Below are positions 54,282-63,478 of a stretch of DNA of 64,000 nucleotides, piece after piece. This stretch comes from an uncultured Bacteroidota bacterium (GTDB lineage: Bacteria; Bacteroidota; Bacteroidia; Flavobacteriales; Flavobacteriaceae). Each line of letters starts with the position of its first letter. The first letter of the stretch is position 1. The stretch covers positions 27,252 through 91,251 of the forward strand of contig CAILWV010000016.1 of assembly GCA_903838055.1 (NCBI GenBank). The letters run 5' to 3'. Made by a program: the position numbers and the translations under genes. The notes beneath the pieces were generated by a model. It saw only the letters and a program-made list of their open reading frames with translations. It searched no databases and had not been told where the DNA came from.

Positions 54282-54308
54282 GTTTTTTAGTATTTATATT
54301 TTTTAATT

Positions 54309-55070
54309 TTATTTCAAAAAACGTGCCGTTTCTTCAAAAAATAATTTTGGGTTTTCGGCATGTAGCCAATGTCCTGCATTTGGAATTGTTGCTAATTCAA
54401 AGTTAGGAAAATGTTTTTTAATTTCAGGTAAATCGGTATCTAAAATATAATTTGAATTTCCTCCGCGAAGGAATAAAGTTGGTTTTTCAAATACTGCAGC
54501 TTCTGGTAAAGCGGTTCCTATAATTTCGATTTTATCATTAAAAACAGGCAGATTAAATCGGAATGCCAATTGGCCAGGTTCTTTCCAATACAAACTTTTC
54601 ATTAAAAATTGACGTGTTCCAAAATCAGGAATATAAGGATAAAGAGTCTCTTCAACTGCCGTACGATCCGGTTTTACAGAAAAATCTACTGCATTTAGTC
54701 CTGCTAAAATATCTTGATGATGCGGCGCATAATATTTAGGCCCTATGTCAGCAACAATTAGTTTTTCTATCAATTCTGGATGTGATACTGCAAAAAGCAT
54801 AGCTACTTTTCCACCCATGGAATGCCCAATAATAGAAACTTTTTTAAAATTATTTGCTTGGCAATATTCTAAAATATCTATCGCCATTACATCATAAGTA
54901 AAGGCATCCGAATGGAAACTTTTTCCGTGGTTTCTTAAATCGATCATATGTGTTTGAAAACCTTCGGCAGCATAGAGCGTACCAAATGATTTCCAGTTGT
55001 CGGACATCCCTAAAAAACCGTGAAGAATTATTAGTGGCTTGCCTTGACCTTCTATTCTTGAGTGTAACAT
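54309..55070 (-). CDS. alpha/beta hydrolase
   Basis: A 253-residue cytoplasmic hydrolase. Oxyanion region PLIILHGFLGMSDNWKS, nucleophile elbow GHSMGGKVA, and the catalytic His in NAGHWLHAENPKLF are all visible. It resembles the YbfF-like esterase group (first part LHSRIEGQGKP). The substrate cannot be predicted. It follows pdxJ by 89 nt; that spacer has an ACACGAATTTC inverted repeat. Confidence 0.92.
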   Translation of the reverse strand: MLHSRIEGQGKPLIILHGFLGMSDNWKSFGTLYAAEGFQTHMIDLRNHGKSFHSDAFTYDVMAIDILEYCQANNFKKVSIIGHSMGGKVAMLFAVSHPELIEKLIVADIGPKYYAPHHQDILAGLNAVDFSVKPDRTAVEETLYPYIPDFGTRQFLMKSLYWKEPGQLAFRFNLPVFNDKIEIIGTALPEAAVFEKPTLFLRGGNSNYILDTDLPEIKKHFPNFELATIPNAGHWLHAENPKLFFEETARFLK

Positions 55071-55085
55071 TATAATTATTTTTTC

Positions 55086-55153
55086 ACACGAATTTCTCTA
55101 ATTTTCACTAATACTATAGGTCGGTAAATTTCTTTGCTTCGTGAAATTCGTGT
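55086..55153. repeat. ACACGAATTTC inverted repeat between pdxJ and hydrolase
   Basis: An 11-bp perfect inverted repeat ACACGAATTTC (55086-55096) / GAAATTCGTGT (55143-55153) with a 46-nt loop. AATTCGTG phrases of this kind recur between genes in Bacteroidota. It may form a transcript hairpin between the two genes. Confidence 0.6.
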
Positions 55154-55159
55154 CTATTT

Positions 55160-55873
55160 TTATTTAAGTTTTTGCAAGTACATATTAACTACATTATCTA
55201 AACCTAGATAAAGAGCTTCAGAAATTAAAGCGTGTCCAATAGAGACTTCTAATAGTCCAGGGATATTTTCTTTGAAAAATTTAATATTATCTAAACTCAA
55301 ATCGTGACCTGCGTTGATTCCTAAATTCAAATCATTCGCTAGAATTGCAGCTTTAGTATAAGGAGCAATTACATCAAGATTTCCTAATTGATATTGGTGT
55401 GCAAATTCTTCGGTATAAAGTTCAATTCTATCGGTTCCTGTAGCCTTTGCTCCTTCAACCATTTCTTGAATTGGATCTATAAATATGGAAGTTCTAATAT
55501 TATTTCGCTTAAATTCTTGAATAACTTCAGTTAAATAGGCTTGGTGTTTTATTGTATCCCAACCTGCCGAAGATGTAATAGCACCAATAGCATCGGGTAC
55601 CAAAGTCACTTGAGTAGGCTTGCATTCTAATACCAAATCAATAAAATTATGTTGCGGATTTCCTTCAATATTGAATTCGGTATACACAATTGATTTCAAA
55701 TCGCGAGCATCTTGATAACGTACATGACGTTCATCAGGACGAGGATGAATTGTAATTCCATGCGCGCCAAATTTTTGAATATCTTTAGCAACTTGCAATA
55801 AATCAGGAACATTTCCTCCACGAGCATTACGCAAAGTGGCAATTTTATTAATATTTACACTTAATTTTGTCAT
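55160..55873 (-). CDS. pdxJ: pyridoxine 5'-phosphate synthase
   Basis: A 237-residue TIM-barrel enzyme that condenses 3-amino-2-oxopropyl phosphate with 1-deoxyxylulose 5-phosphate to make pyridoxine 5'-phosphate. Family motifs: LSVNINKIATLRNARGGN, GAHGITIHPRPDERH, LGINAGHDLS and VSIGHALISEALYLG. It is full-length. Two promoter boxes lie upstream on the minus strand (TATTTTTG at 55920-55913, TAACTTTG at 55928-55921). Confidence 0.96.
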   Translation of the reverse strand: MTKLSVNINKIATLRNARGGNVPDLLQVAKDIQKFGAHGITIHPRPDERHVRYQDARDLKSIVYTEFNIEGNPQHNFIDLVLECKPTQVTLVPDAIGAITSSAGWDTIKHQAYLTEVIQEFKRNNIRTSIFIDPIQEMVEGAKATGTDRIELYTEEFAHQYQLGNLDVIAPYTKAAILANDLNLGINAGHDLSLDNIKFFKENIPGLLEVSIGHALISEALYLGLDNVVNMYLQKLK

Positions 55874-55985
55874 AGTATGGTTAACTAATTTTGTTTTTGA
55901 TATTTTGATTACAAAAATACAAAGTTAAAATAAGGTTTTATGTTCAAAAATTTGATTATTTTGCAACCAATATAGAATATTAACT

Positions 55986-56645
55986 ATGACTGAAATTTCC
56001 GATTATATCACTAACGACTATAAAGCTATTGATAGTCAAGAAACTATTGCAGAAGTTCAGAATTTTTTTGAAGAAGTTTCATTTTCACATTTTTCGGTAT
56101 TGAACGAGGGTGTTTATATTGGCAGTATCGCATCTGATGATGTTGAAACATTTGACTACGACAAAAAAGTAGCCGATTACAAATACACTTTAGAAGGTTT
56201 TTTTGCTCGAAAAAATATGATATGGCTGGATGTTTTAGAAGTATTTGCTAAAAATCATTCCAATATTGTCCCCGTTTTAGGAGAGGACAATGCTTATTTG
56301 GGTTATTATGAATTAGAAGATATTGTTAAATTCTTTCACGAAACCCCATTTTTAAAAGAGCAAGGAGCCGTAATTGTGGTTGAGAAAAACGCTATTGATT
56401 ATTCAATGGGACAAATTACTCAAATTGTAGAAAGCAATAATGGAAAATTACTTGGATTATTTGTTTCAAATGCAACAGCAGATAAAATACAAGTAACCAT
56501 TAAAATTACACTTGGCTCAATGAATGATATAATTCAAACATTTAGACGTTATAATTATGAAATAGTTTCGGAGCATCAAGAGGATAATTACATCAATAAT
56601 TTAAGAGAACGTTCGGATTATTTAGACAAATATTTGAATATCTAA
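55986..56645 (+). CDS. CBS domain-containing protein
   Basis: A 219-residue protein with two N-terminal CBS motifs (IAEVQNFFEEVSFSHFSVLNEGVYIGSIASDDVE and LDVLEVFAKNHSNIVPVLGEDNAYLGYYELEDIVKFF), which together form a Bateman module for adenosyl ligands. The C-terminal about 75 residues (IVVEKNAIDYSMGQITQIVESNNGKLLGLFVSN) look like an ACT-like domain. Its conserved position before nadK suggests a regulatory link to nucleotide or cofactor metabolism; this is inference. The intergenic gap to nadK is 27 nt. Confidence 0.88.
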   Translation: MTEISDYITNDYKAIDSQETIAEVQNFFEEVSFSHFSVLNEGVYIGSIASDDVETFDYDKKVADYKYTLEGFFARKNMIWLDVLEVFAKNHSNIVPVLGEDNAYLGYYELEDIVKFFHETPFLKEQGAVIVVEKNAIDYSMGQITQIVESNNGKLLGLFVSNATADKIQVTIKITLGSMNDIIQTFRRYNYEIVSEHQEDNYINNLRERSDYLDKYLNI

Positions 56646-56672
56646 TTTTAAAAAAAGCATAAATTTAAAAGA

Positions 56673-57557
56673 ATGAAAATAGCCATATTTGGTCAATATT
56701 ATCAAAACGACACCCGCCCAATTATTAGGGACATCTTTGTTTTTTTTAATGCAAATGCTGTAGAATTGGTTATTGAAGAAAATTTCTTGAAAATATTATA
56801 CGAGCAAAACATATTAAAAAAGGAGTACAAAACCTTTAATAGTCATGAATGTATAGACGCTAGTTTTGACATTATGGTAAGCATTGGAGGAGATGGAACC
56901 ATATTGAGGGCTGCAACCTATGTTAGAAATTCGGAAGTCCCAATTATAGGGATAAACGCAGGGAGATTAGGATTTTTAGCGAAAGTTCAAAAAGAAAACA
57001 TTGAGCATTTCTTACAAATGGTTCTAGAAAAAAAATATTCAATTTCGAAAAGAACGTTATTAAGTTTGGAGTGTTATCCAGAAAACGAGCAAATAAAGGA
57101 ACTCAATTTTGCTATGAACGAAATTTCTGTTAGTCGAAAAGACACTACCTCGATGATAACAATTGATACAGCGCTAAATGACGAACATTTAAACTCATAT
57201 TGGGCTGATGGATTAATTGTTTCTACTCCTACAGGTTCTACAGGATATTCTTTAAGCTGTGGCGGACCAGTTTTAACTCCTGAAGTAAAAGTGCTAGTCA
57301 TAACACCAATTGCACCACACAATTTAAATGCAAGACCATTAGTAATATCGGATGATACTAAGATAACTCTTCAAGTTTCTGGGCGAGAAGACCAATATTT
57401 AGTTTCGCTAGATTCTAGAATTGCAACTTTAGATAATAATTCGGTTTTGACGATTACCAAAACTCCGTTTCAAATCAATATGGTAGAAATTCCAGAGGAA
57501 ACTTTCTTAAAAACGTTAAGAACCAAATTACTTTGGGGTGAAGACAAGAGAAATTAA
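56673..57557 (+). CDS. nadK: NAD kinase
   Basis: A 294-residue cytoplasmic kinase that phosphorylates NAD to NADP. Motifs: SIGGDGTILRAATYV (GGDG), INAGRLGFLAKV, FAMNEISVSRKDTTSMI (NE/D motif) and DGLIVSTPTGSTGYSLSCGGP. It is full-length. It lies after the CBS protein and is the metabolic gene of an otherwise envelope-related run. Confidence 0.97.
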   Translation: MKIAIFGQYYQNDTRPIIRDIFVFFNANAVELVIEENFLKILYEQNILKKEYKTFNSHECIDASFDIMVSIGGDGTILRAATYVRNSEVPIIGINAGRLGFLAKVQKENIEHFLQMVLEKKYSISKRTLLSLECYPENEQIKELNFAMNEISVSRKDTTSMITIDTALNDEHLNSYWADGLIVSTPTGSTGYSLSCGGPVLTPEVKVLVITPIAPHNLNARPLVISDDTKITLQVSGREDQYLVSLDSRIATLDNNSVLTITKTPFQINMVEIPEETFLKTLRTKLLWGEDKRN

Positions 57558-57695
57558 AACCTTTTTATACTACTTTCCTTAAATTTTCGTTAGATAACTA
57601 TTCGTTTACAAATGAATTGTAAAGAAAAATTTTAATCTAGATAAATTTAATTTTTATAATTACTAATGTCATGTAATATTAGTTGCTATAATTGT

Positions 57696-57703
57696 TATAT
57701 TTG
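57696..57703 (+). promoter_or_regulatory. -7 box of porG-like gene
   Basis: TATATTTG, an exact TAnnTTTG, 18 nt before the ATG at 57722. It supports the ATG at 57722 over the upstream in-frame TTG at 57692, which lies ahead of the box. Confidence 0.5.
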
Positions 57704-57721
57704 CACGCTATTTTTCGATTG

Positions 57722-58402
57722 ATGAAAAGATTTATTTTTTGTATTTTTATTTTAGGATTTATAAAATTAAATGCTCAAATTCATGAGGTTGGCATTTTTC
57801 TAGGCGGAAGCAATTATATTGGTGATGTAGGAAAAACAAATTATGTTAACCCAAACGAAGCGGCATTTGGCATTCTATACAAATGGAACAAAAGCCCTAG
57901 ACATGCATGGAGAATCTCCTATACGCAATCTAAAATCACAGCAAACGATCTAGAATCTAACGTTCCGGGGCGAAATAAAAGAGGTTATAACTTTGAAAAT
58001 AATATTAAAGAAGTATCGGCTGGGTTAGAGTTTAATTTTTTTGATTTTAATCTTCATGAATTCGGCTTAAAGGTTACTCCATATGTTTATACTGGGCTAA
58101 GCTATACTAATTATGATGAATTATATGTGTTGAACAAGGTAACCAAAACAGATATTAATCATGGTGTTTTTGCATTACCAATGACAATTGGAGTGAAATC
58201 AAACATTACTCCAACAATGATTTTAGGATTTGAGGTTGGTGCGCGATATACGATGACAGATAATTTAGATGGAAGTCTACCAAAAAATAAAAATTTAGAA
58301 TCCTTAAAATTTGGGGATATTACTAGCAATGATTGGTATGTGTTTAGTGGATTTACACTAACCTATACCTTCGGACAAAAACCATGCTATTGTGCACAAT
58401 AA
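57722..58402 (+). CDS. porG: DUF6089 / PorG-like outer-membrane protein
   Basis: A 226-residue protein with a signal peptide ending KLNAQ and a predicted eight-strand outer-membrane beta barrel (HEVGIFLGGSNYIGDVGKTNYVNPNEAAFGILYKWNKSPRHAWRISY ... LGFEVGARYTMTDNLDGSLP ... FSGFTLTYTFG). PorG of Porphyromonas gingivalis, a type IX secretion protein, belongs to DUF6089 and lies in the same gene order (porG-uppS-bamA-ompH-ompH). The call rests on family and synteny. A T9SS cargo protein (LamG) is encoded elsewhere in the window. Confidence 0.82.
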   Translation: MKRFIFCIFILGFIKLNAQIHEVGIFLGGSNYIGDVGKTNYVNPNEAAFGILYKWNKSPRHAWRISYTQSKITANDLESNVPGRNKRGYNFENNIKEVSAGLEFNFFDFNLHEFGLKVTPYVYTGLSYTNYDELYVLNKVTKTDINHGVFALPMTIGVKSNITPTMILGFEVGARYTMTDNLDGSLPKNKNLESLKFGDITSNDWYVFSGFTLTYTFGQKPCYCAQ

Positions 58403-58405
58403 ATT

Positions 58406-59152
58406 ATGAGCTTACTAGAATCAATAAATACCGAAAATTTACCTAAACATCTAGCTATCATTATGGACGGCAATGGACGATGGGCTAAACAAAAAGGTTT
58501 TTTAAGAGCTCTAGGCCATGAAAGCGGTACAAAATCTGTAAAAATAGCAGTTGAAACTTGTGCTAAAATTGGAATAGAGAACTTAACATTATATGCATTC
58601 TCTACTGAAAACTGGAACAGACCAAAATTGGAAGTAGATGCTTTGATGAAAATTTTAGTAAATTCTTTAAAGAAAGAATTAAAAACACTTCAAGATAATA
58701 ATATTCGATTAAACTCTATTGGAAATTTATCTAAAATGCCAAATTCTATTTTAAAAGAACTAGAAGAAGTTATCGAAAAAACCAAAAATAACACTCGAAT
58801 GACTTTAACATTAGCCTTGAGCTATGGTTCTCGTGAAGAATTATTAAATGTTGTTAAAAACATAAGTGATAAAGTTAAAAATAATATAATTTCGATAGAC
58901 ACTATTGATGAATCAATTATTAATCAGCATCTTTACACACACAATCTGCCAGATGTAGATTTACTAATTAGAACAAGCGGCGAACACCGAATAAGTAATT
59001 TTTTGTTATGGCAAATAGCCTATGCTGAATTATTTTTTACCGATGTTTTATGGCCCGATTTTACTGAAGAACATTTATATGAAGCCATTATTAGCTATCA
59101 AAAAAGAGAACGAAGATTTGGAAAAACAAGCGAACAAATTAAACAAAAATAA
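58406..59152 (+). CDS. uppS: isoprenyl transferase (undecaprenyl diphosphate synthase)
   Basis: A 248-residue cis-prenyltransferase that makes the C55 lipid carrier for cell wall synthesis. The catalytic region IMDGNGRWAKQKGFLRALGHESG has the Asp-Gly-Asn-Gly-Arg-Trp motif; ENLTLYAFSTENWNRP and DLLIRTSGEHRISNFLLWQIAYAELFFTDVLWPDF complete the active site. The stop is followed 1 nt later by the likely bamA GTG start. Together with uppP and PAP2, the window carries several undecaprenyl cycle genes. Confidence 0.97.
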   Translation: MSLLESINTENLPKHLAIIMDGNGRWAKQKGFLRALGHESGTKSVKIAVETCAKIGIENLTLYAFSTENWNRPKLEVDALMKILVNSLKKELKTLQDNNIRLNSIGNLSKMPNSILKELEEVIEKTKNNTRMTLTLALSYGSREELLNVVKNISDKVKNNIISIDTIDESIINQHLYTHNLPDVDLLIRTSGEHRISNFLLWQIAYAELFFTDVLWPDFTEEHLYEAIISYQKRERRFGKTSEQIKQK

Positions 59153-59153
59153 A

Positions 59154-61841
59154 GTGCTAAAAAACTATACTTATACCTTTATAACACTTTTATTTTTAGG
59201 CGTTATTTCCTCTTCTTTCGCACAAGATAAAGTGCCTTTTGACCAAGGAAAAAAATATATTTTAGCTAACGTTAATGTGTTAGGAAAAATAAGTTATAAC
59301 CAACAAACAGTTGTAACATTTGCAGGTCTTGAAAAAGGTCAAAACATTACTGTTCCAGGTGAAGAAATTAGCAATGCTATTAAAAAATTAGGCAAACTTG
59401 GACTTTTTAGCGACATCGACTTTTATGTTAATGAAGTAAAAGGAGACAGCATTTATTTAGATTTAGAAATCGTAGAGTTACCAAAATTAAAAGAGGTAAA
59501 ATTCACTGGAGTTAAGAAAAATAAAGCAGAAGAATTAATAAAAGAAAACTCTTTAACAAAAGGTAAAATTGTCAATAAAAATTTACTTACAACAACTAAA
59601 ATTTATTTAGAAAATAAGTATAAAAAAGACGGTTTTTTTAACACAAAAGTTAACATAAGAACTATTGCCGATTCCACAAATAATGGGGTTAATATGTTAA
59701 TTAACATTGATAAAGGTGATAAAATAAAAATTCGTCAGATTGCTTTTCAAGGGAACGCTCAGTTTTCAGATAAAAAACTTCGAAAAGCAATGAAAAACAC
59801 CAAAAAAATAAATCCAATTAGAATATTAAAAGCTTCTAAATTCATCAAAAAGAAATACGATGAAGATTTAGTAAAATTAGTAGATGCCTATAAAGAAAAG
59901 GGATACAGAGATGCTAGAGTAGTTTCTGATTCCGTTTGGTTGGATTCTAAAAAAAATAAATTAGACATTAATATTAAAGTTGAGGAAGGGCATAAATACT
60001 TCTTTGGAGACATCAAATTCTTGGGCAACTCTGTTTATTCGGATCAATTATTAAACACTATTCTTGGCATCAAAAAAGGAGATGTTTATAATGGAGTTTT
60101 ATTAGAAAAAAGAATAGCCGATAAAACAAAACCGGACGGAGAGGATATTACAAATTTATATCAAAACAATGGTTACTTATTCTCTACAATAAACCCAGTA
60201 GAAGTAAAAACTGCTAATGATTCGATTGATTTTGAAATTAGAGTTACAGAAGGACCTATAGCATATTTCAATAAAATTACTGTTGTTGGAAATGACAAAA
60301 CGAACGACAAAGTAATATATAGAGAATTAAGAACCAAACCAGGACAAAAATATAGTAAAGACGATTTAGTAAGAACTATTCGTGAGATTGGACAATTAGG
60401 ATTTTTTGATCCAGAGGCAATCGATCCAAAGTTTAAAAATGTAGATCCAACAGCTGGAACTGTAGATATTGAATATAATCTAGTAGAAAAAGGATCTAGC
60501 CAAATAGAACTTCAAGGAGGTTATGGTGGAGGCGGATTTATTGGAACCTTAGGATTGTCTTTCAATAATTTCTCTATGAAAAACATATTTAAAAAAGATT
60601 CTTATCATCCTCTTCCAATGGGAGATGGACAAAAAGTATCTTTAAGACTACAAGCGAGCACCTTTTTTAGAACCTATAGTTTATCTTTTTCTGAGCCATG
60701 GTTTGGAGGAAAAAAACCTGTGAGTTTCTCAACATCTATTTCACAGAGTAAACAATATTTATACTCTGGATCATATACTAGTATTGATAAAAGTAAAAGT
60801 TTTAACATAACTTCACTTTCTATTGGAATAGCTAAAAGATTGACAGTGCCTGATGATTACTTTGTATTATCTACCGCATTAAGTTTCCAACATTACGACT
60901 TGCATAATTACAACACAGGATTATTTACTTTCGGAAATGGATCTTCTAAAAACTTTGCTTTCAATATTGGTTTAACTAGAAATAGCAAAGGTATTAATCC
61001 CGTATTCCCTACAAAAGGTTCTGAATTCAGTATCTCTACTAAATTTACTCTTCCTTATTCTTCTTTTAATAATGTGGATTATGGAAATTTACAATACCAA
61101 AATGACTATAAAAAAAGATATGAATCTTCTTCAATTGTAGATCAAAACTTTGGCGCTGATGGTGTTTTCATCAACGAGGGAGATTATATTAAAACTGCAA
61201 CTGTAGTGAACCCTCAAGGACAAACAGTAACGGGTATAGTGAGAACAGACAACCCTTCAGAAGCAACAGTTGATGTCGCTAAAGTAGATCAAAAGAAATT
61301 CAATTGGTTAGAATATTACAAAGTAAAAATGAAAGTGGATTGGTATAGTAAATTAACTGGAAACGACCAACACGCACTAGTTTTAAGAAGTTTAGCAGAA
61401 TTTGGTTTTCTTGGAGCATATAATTCGGCGAGAGGTGTTGTACCATTTGAAAGATATTTTGTTGGTGGTGATGGTTTAGCTAATTATGCATTGGATGGCA
61501 GAGAAGTAATACAGCTTAGAGGTTATCCAAACCAATCTTTATCATCGTCTACTGGTGGAACTATTTATAATAAATTTTCATTAGAATTAAGATATCCGTT
61601 AACATTAAAAGCTGCTGCATCTATTTATGGGTTAACTTTTCTTGAGGCTGGAGCTTCCTATAACAATTTTCAAGAATATAATCCGTTTGTTATTCAGAGA
61701 TCTGCAGGGTTTGGTATTAGAATATTTATGCCTGCATTTGGTTTGTTAGGAATTGACTTTGCACATGGTTTTGACCCAGTTCCAGGATCAACAGTTAAAA
61801 GTGGATGGCAAACTCATTTTATTATTGGTCAACAATTTTAG
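59154..61841 (+). CDS. bamA: outer membrane protein assembly factor BamA
   Basis: An Omp85 protein of about 895 residues that inserts beta-barrel proteins into the outer membrane. The start is taken as GTG at 59154, giving a proper signal peptide (LKNYTYTFITLLFLGVISSSFAQ). The longer frame from 59022 would overlap uppS by 130 nt and bury the signal. Five POTRA-like repeats lie in the first about 400 residues, and the barrel ends in Phe (WQTHFIIGQQF), the usual beta-signal. Conserved barrel segments: YALDGREVIQLRGYPNQSLSS and FGLLGIDFAHGFD. It is coupled to uppS and followed by two ompH genes. Confidence 0.92.
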   Translation: MLKNYTYTFITLLFLGVISSSFAQDKVPFDQGKKYILANVNVLGKISYNQQTVVTFAGLEKGQNITVPGEEISNAIKKLGKLGLFSDIDFYVNEVKGDSIYLDLEIVELPKLKEVKFTGVKKNKAEELIKENSLTKGKIVNKNLLTTTKIYLENKYKKDGFFNTKVNIRTIADSTNNGVNMLINIDKGDKIKIRQIAFQGNAQFSDKKLRKAMKNTKKINPIRILKASKFIKKKYDEDLVKLVDAYKEKGYRDARVVSDSVWLDSKKNKLDINIKVEEGHKYFFGDIKFLGNSVYSDQLLNTILGIKKGDVYNGVLLEKRIADKTKPDGEDITNLYQNNGYLFSTINPVEVKTANDSIDFEIRVTEGPIAYFNKITVVGNDKTNDKVIYRELRTKPGQKYSKDDLVRTIREIGQLGFFDPEAIDPKFKNVDPTAGTVDIEYNLVEKGSSQIELQGGYGGGGFIGTLGLSFNNFSMKNIFKKDSYHPLPMGDGQKVSLRLQASTFFRTYSLSFSEPWFGGKKPVSFSTSISQSKQYLYSGSYTSIDKSKSFNITSLSIGIAKRLTVPDDYFVLSTALSFQHYDLHNYNTGLFTFGNGSSKNFAFNIGLTRNSKGINPVFPTKGSEFSISTKFTLPYSSFNNVDYGNLQYQNDYKKRYESSSIVDQNFGADGVFINEGDYIKTATVVNPQGQTVTGIVRTDNPSEATVDVAKVDQKKFNWLEYYKVKMKVDWYSKLTGNDQHALVLRSLAEFGFLGAYNSARGVVPFERYFVGGDGLANYALDGREVIQLRGYPNQSLSSSTGGTIYNKFSLELRYPLTLKAAASIYGLTFLEAGASYNNFQEYNPFVIQRSAGFGIRIFMPAFGLLGIDFAHGFDPVPGSTVKSGWQTHFIIGQQF

Positions 61842-61873
61842 TATATTTGCTTAAAATTATAAAATATTAACAT

Positions 61874-62872
61874 ATGAAAAAATATATTTTATTAGTATTA
61901 TTCTTCTCCTTACTATTTTCTAACATAGTTAAAGGACAAGCCCGTGGAATAAAAATTGGTTATATTGATATGGAATATATTTTGGAAAAAGTTCCAAATT
62001 ATGCGGAAGCAAAAAACCAATTAGAACAAAAAGCAGGAAAATGGAAGCAGGAAATGGAGGCTAAAAAAAGTGATATTTCAAAATTGAAAGAAGCTTTAAA
62101 AACCGAAAAAGTATTGTTGACTAAAGAATTAATCGAAGAAAGAGAAGCTGAAATAAGTTTCCAAGAAAGTGAATTAGCCGATTATCAAGAAAAAAAGTTT
62201 GGTCCTAATGGAGAATTAATTGTTCAAAAATCTGTTTTAGTTAAGCCTATTCAAGATCAAGTTTTTAATGCTGTCCAAGATATTGCAGAAGCAAGAAAAT
62301 ATGATTTTATTTTTGATAAATCATCGGATCTGACTATGCTATTTGCAGCTAAAAAACATGATCTTAGTGAACGAGTTATTCAGGTTCTTACTCGTTCTGA
62401 AAAAAGAGAACAGATGTCTAAGAAACAACAAAAACTCGAAGAAGAAAAAGAACGTAAACAAGATTTGTTAGAAGATAATCCTGAAATGTCCGAGAAACAA
62501 AAAATTGCGGAAGAAAGAAAAGCTGCACGCTTAAAAATGGTGGAAGACAAAAAGCTTGCTGCCGAAGAAAAAAGAGCAGCAGCAGAGGAAAAACGAAAAC
62601 AAGTGCTTGAAGCTAACTTAGCAAAAAGAAATGGAACAGTTTCTGACACCAAAACACCTGCCGATACTAATAACGGAAATACAAATTCAGAAAAGACTCC
62701 AGCAGAAGAAAAAAAGGCTGCAGCGGAAGAAGCAAGGAAAAAAACTTTAGAAGATAGACAGAAAGCACTTGAAGAAAGAAAAAAAGTAGCTGAAGAAAAA
62801 AAATTAAAAATTATTGCCGATAGAGAGGCAGCTAAAAAAGCAAAAGAAGACGCAAAAAACAATAAACCCTAA
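61874..62872 (+). CDS. OmpH/Skp-family periplasmic chaperone with long charged tail
   Basis: A 332-residue protein. Signal peptide (residues 1-22, ending VKGQ), OmpH domain about 25-175 (IGYIDMEYILEKVPNYAEAKNQLEQKAGKWKQEMEAKKSD ... LVKPIQDQVFNAVQDIAEARKYDFIFDKSSDLTM). The remaining about 155 residues are an Ala/Glu/Lys-rich coiled-coil-like tail (EEKRAAAEEKRKQVLEANLAKR, EERKKVAEEKKLKIIADREAAKKAKED), interrupted by a Thr/Asn-rich linker. Skp carries outer-membrane proteins across the periplasm. The tail is much longer than usual and resembles TolA-type helices. It is followed by a normal-length paralogue. Confidence 0.9.
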   Translation: MKKYILLVLFFSLLFSNIVKGQARGIKIGYIDMEYILEKVPNYAEAKNQLEQKAGKWKQEMEAKKSDISKLKEALKTEKVLLTKELIEEREAEISFQESELADYQEKKFGPNGELIVQKSVLVKPIQDQVFNAVQDIAEARKYDFIFDKSSDLTMLFAAKKHDLSERVIQVLTRSEKREQMSKKQQKLEEEKERKQDLLEDNPEMSEKQKIAEERKAARLKMVEDKKLAAEEKRAAAEEKRKQVLEANLAKRNGTVSDTKTPADTNNGNTNSEKTPAEEKKAAAEEARKKTLEDRQKALEERKKVAEEKKLKIIADREAAKKAKEDAKNNKP

Positions 62873-62907
62873 TAAATAAAAACAATAATTAAATTAAAAC
62901 TAAAAAG

Positions 62908-63411
62908 ATGAAACAAATTAAAACCTTTTTAATAGCTGCTATAGCTTTGGTTGGAGTTCAAAGTATTAATGCACAAGCACCTGCTAAAATTGCTCATGTA
63001 GATGTTAATGAAGTAATGACTAAAATGCCTGCAGTTATTGATGCTACTGCTCAATTGAAAAAATTAAGTGATACCTATACAGCAGACTACAAAACTATGA
63101 TAGATGAATATCAAGGAAAATTAAAAAAATATGATACTGAAGCTCCTACAGTTACAGACGCTGTAAACCAAACTCGTCAACAAGAGGTTCAAGATATGCA
63201 AAAAAGAATTAGCGATTTTCAAGAAAGTGCTCAAAAAGACATTGAAAAAAAGCGTGAAGATTTAATGAAACCAATTACTGACAAAATAAAAGCTTCAATT
63301 CAAAAAGTTGGTAAAGCTAAAGGGTACCAATACGTGTTAAACAATGATGGTCTATTACTTGCTGATGGTCCAGACATTACTGCTGACGTTAAAAAAGATT
63401 TAGGATTTTAA
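62908..63411 (+). CDS. OmpH/Skp-family periplasmic chaperone
   Basis: A 167-residue protein with signal peptide ending SINAQ (residue 23) and one OmpH domain (KIAHVDVNEVMTKMPAVIDATAQLKKLSDTYTADYKTMIDEYQGKLKKYD ... ITDKIKASIQKVGKAKGYQYVLNNDGLLLADGPDIT). It is of normal Skp length, unlike its upstream paralogue. The pair bamA-ompH-ompH is conserved in Bacteroidota. A strong terminator follows. Confidence 0.94.
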   Translation: MKQIKTFLIAAIALVGVQSINAQAPAKIAHVDVNEVMTKMPAVIDATAQLKKLSDTYTADYKTMIDEYQGKLKKYDTEAPTVTDAVNQTRQQEVQDMQKRISDFQESAQKDIEKKREDLMKPITDKIKASIQKVGKAKGYQYVLNNDGLLLADGPDITADVKKDLGF

Positions 63412-63435
63412 TATAGTTCAAAATCAAAAAAACAA

Positions 63436-63467
63436 AACTGTTCAATTTATTTGAGCAGTTTTTTTTT
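63436..63467 (+). terminator. rho-independent terminator of the bamA-ompH run
   Basis: A 10-bp stem AACTGTTCAA / TTGAGCAGTT with one G-T pair and a TTTAT loop, followed by nine T. It lies 24 nt after the second ompH stop. Confidence 0.9.
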
Positions 63468-63474
63468 ACATTTG
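63467..63474 (+). promoter_or_regulatory. -7 box directly before murI
   Basis: TACATTTG, an exact TAnnTTTG, immediately after the terminator and ending 4 nt before the murI ATG; a transcript from it would be leaderless. No clear -33 TTG at the right distance. Confidence 0.4.
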
Positions 63475-63478
63475 TTTT

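Noticed and set aside
59022..61841. Longer bamA frame starting inside uppS
   Set aside because: The extension is the uppS sequence read in another frame and would bury the signal peptide.
62380..62862. 160-codon frame antisense to the OmpH tail, rich in Ser and Phe
   Set aside because: It is the reverse reading of the Lys/Glu/Ala-rich coiled coil, a common artefact of biased composition.
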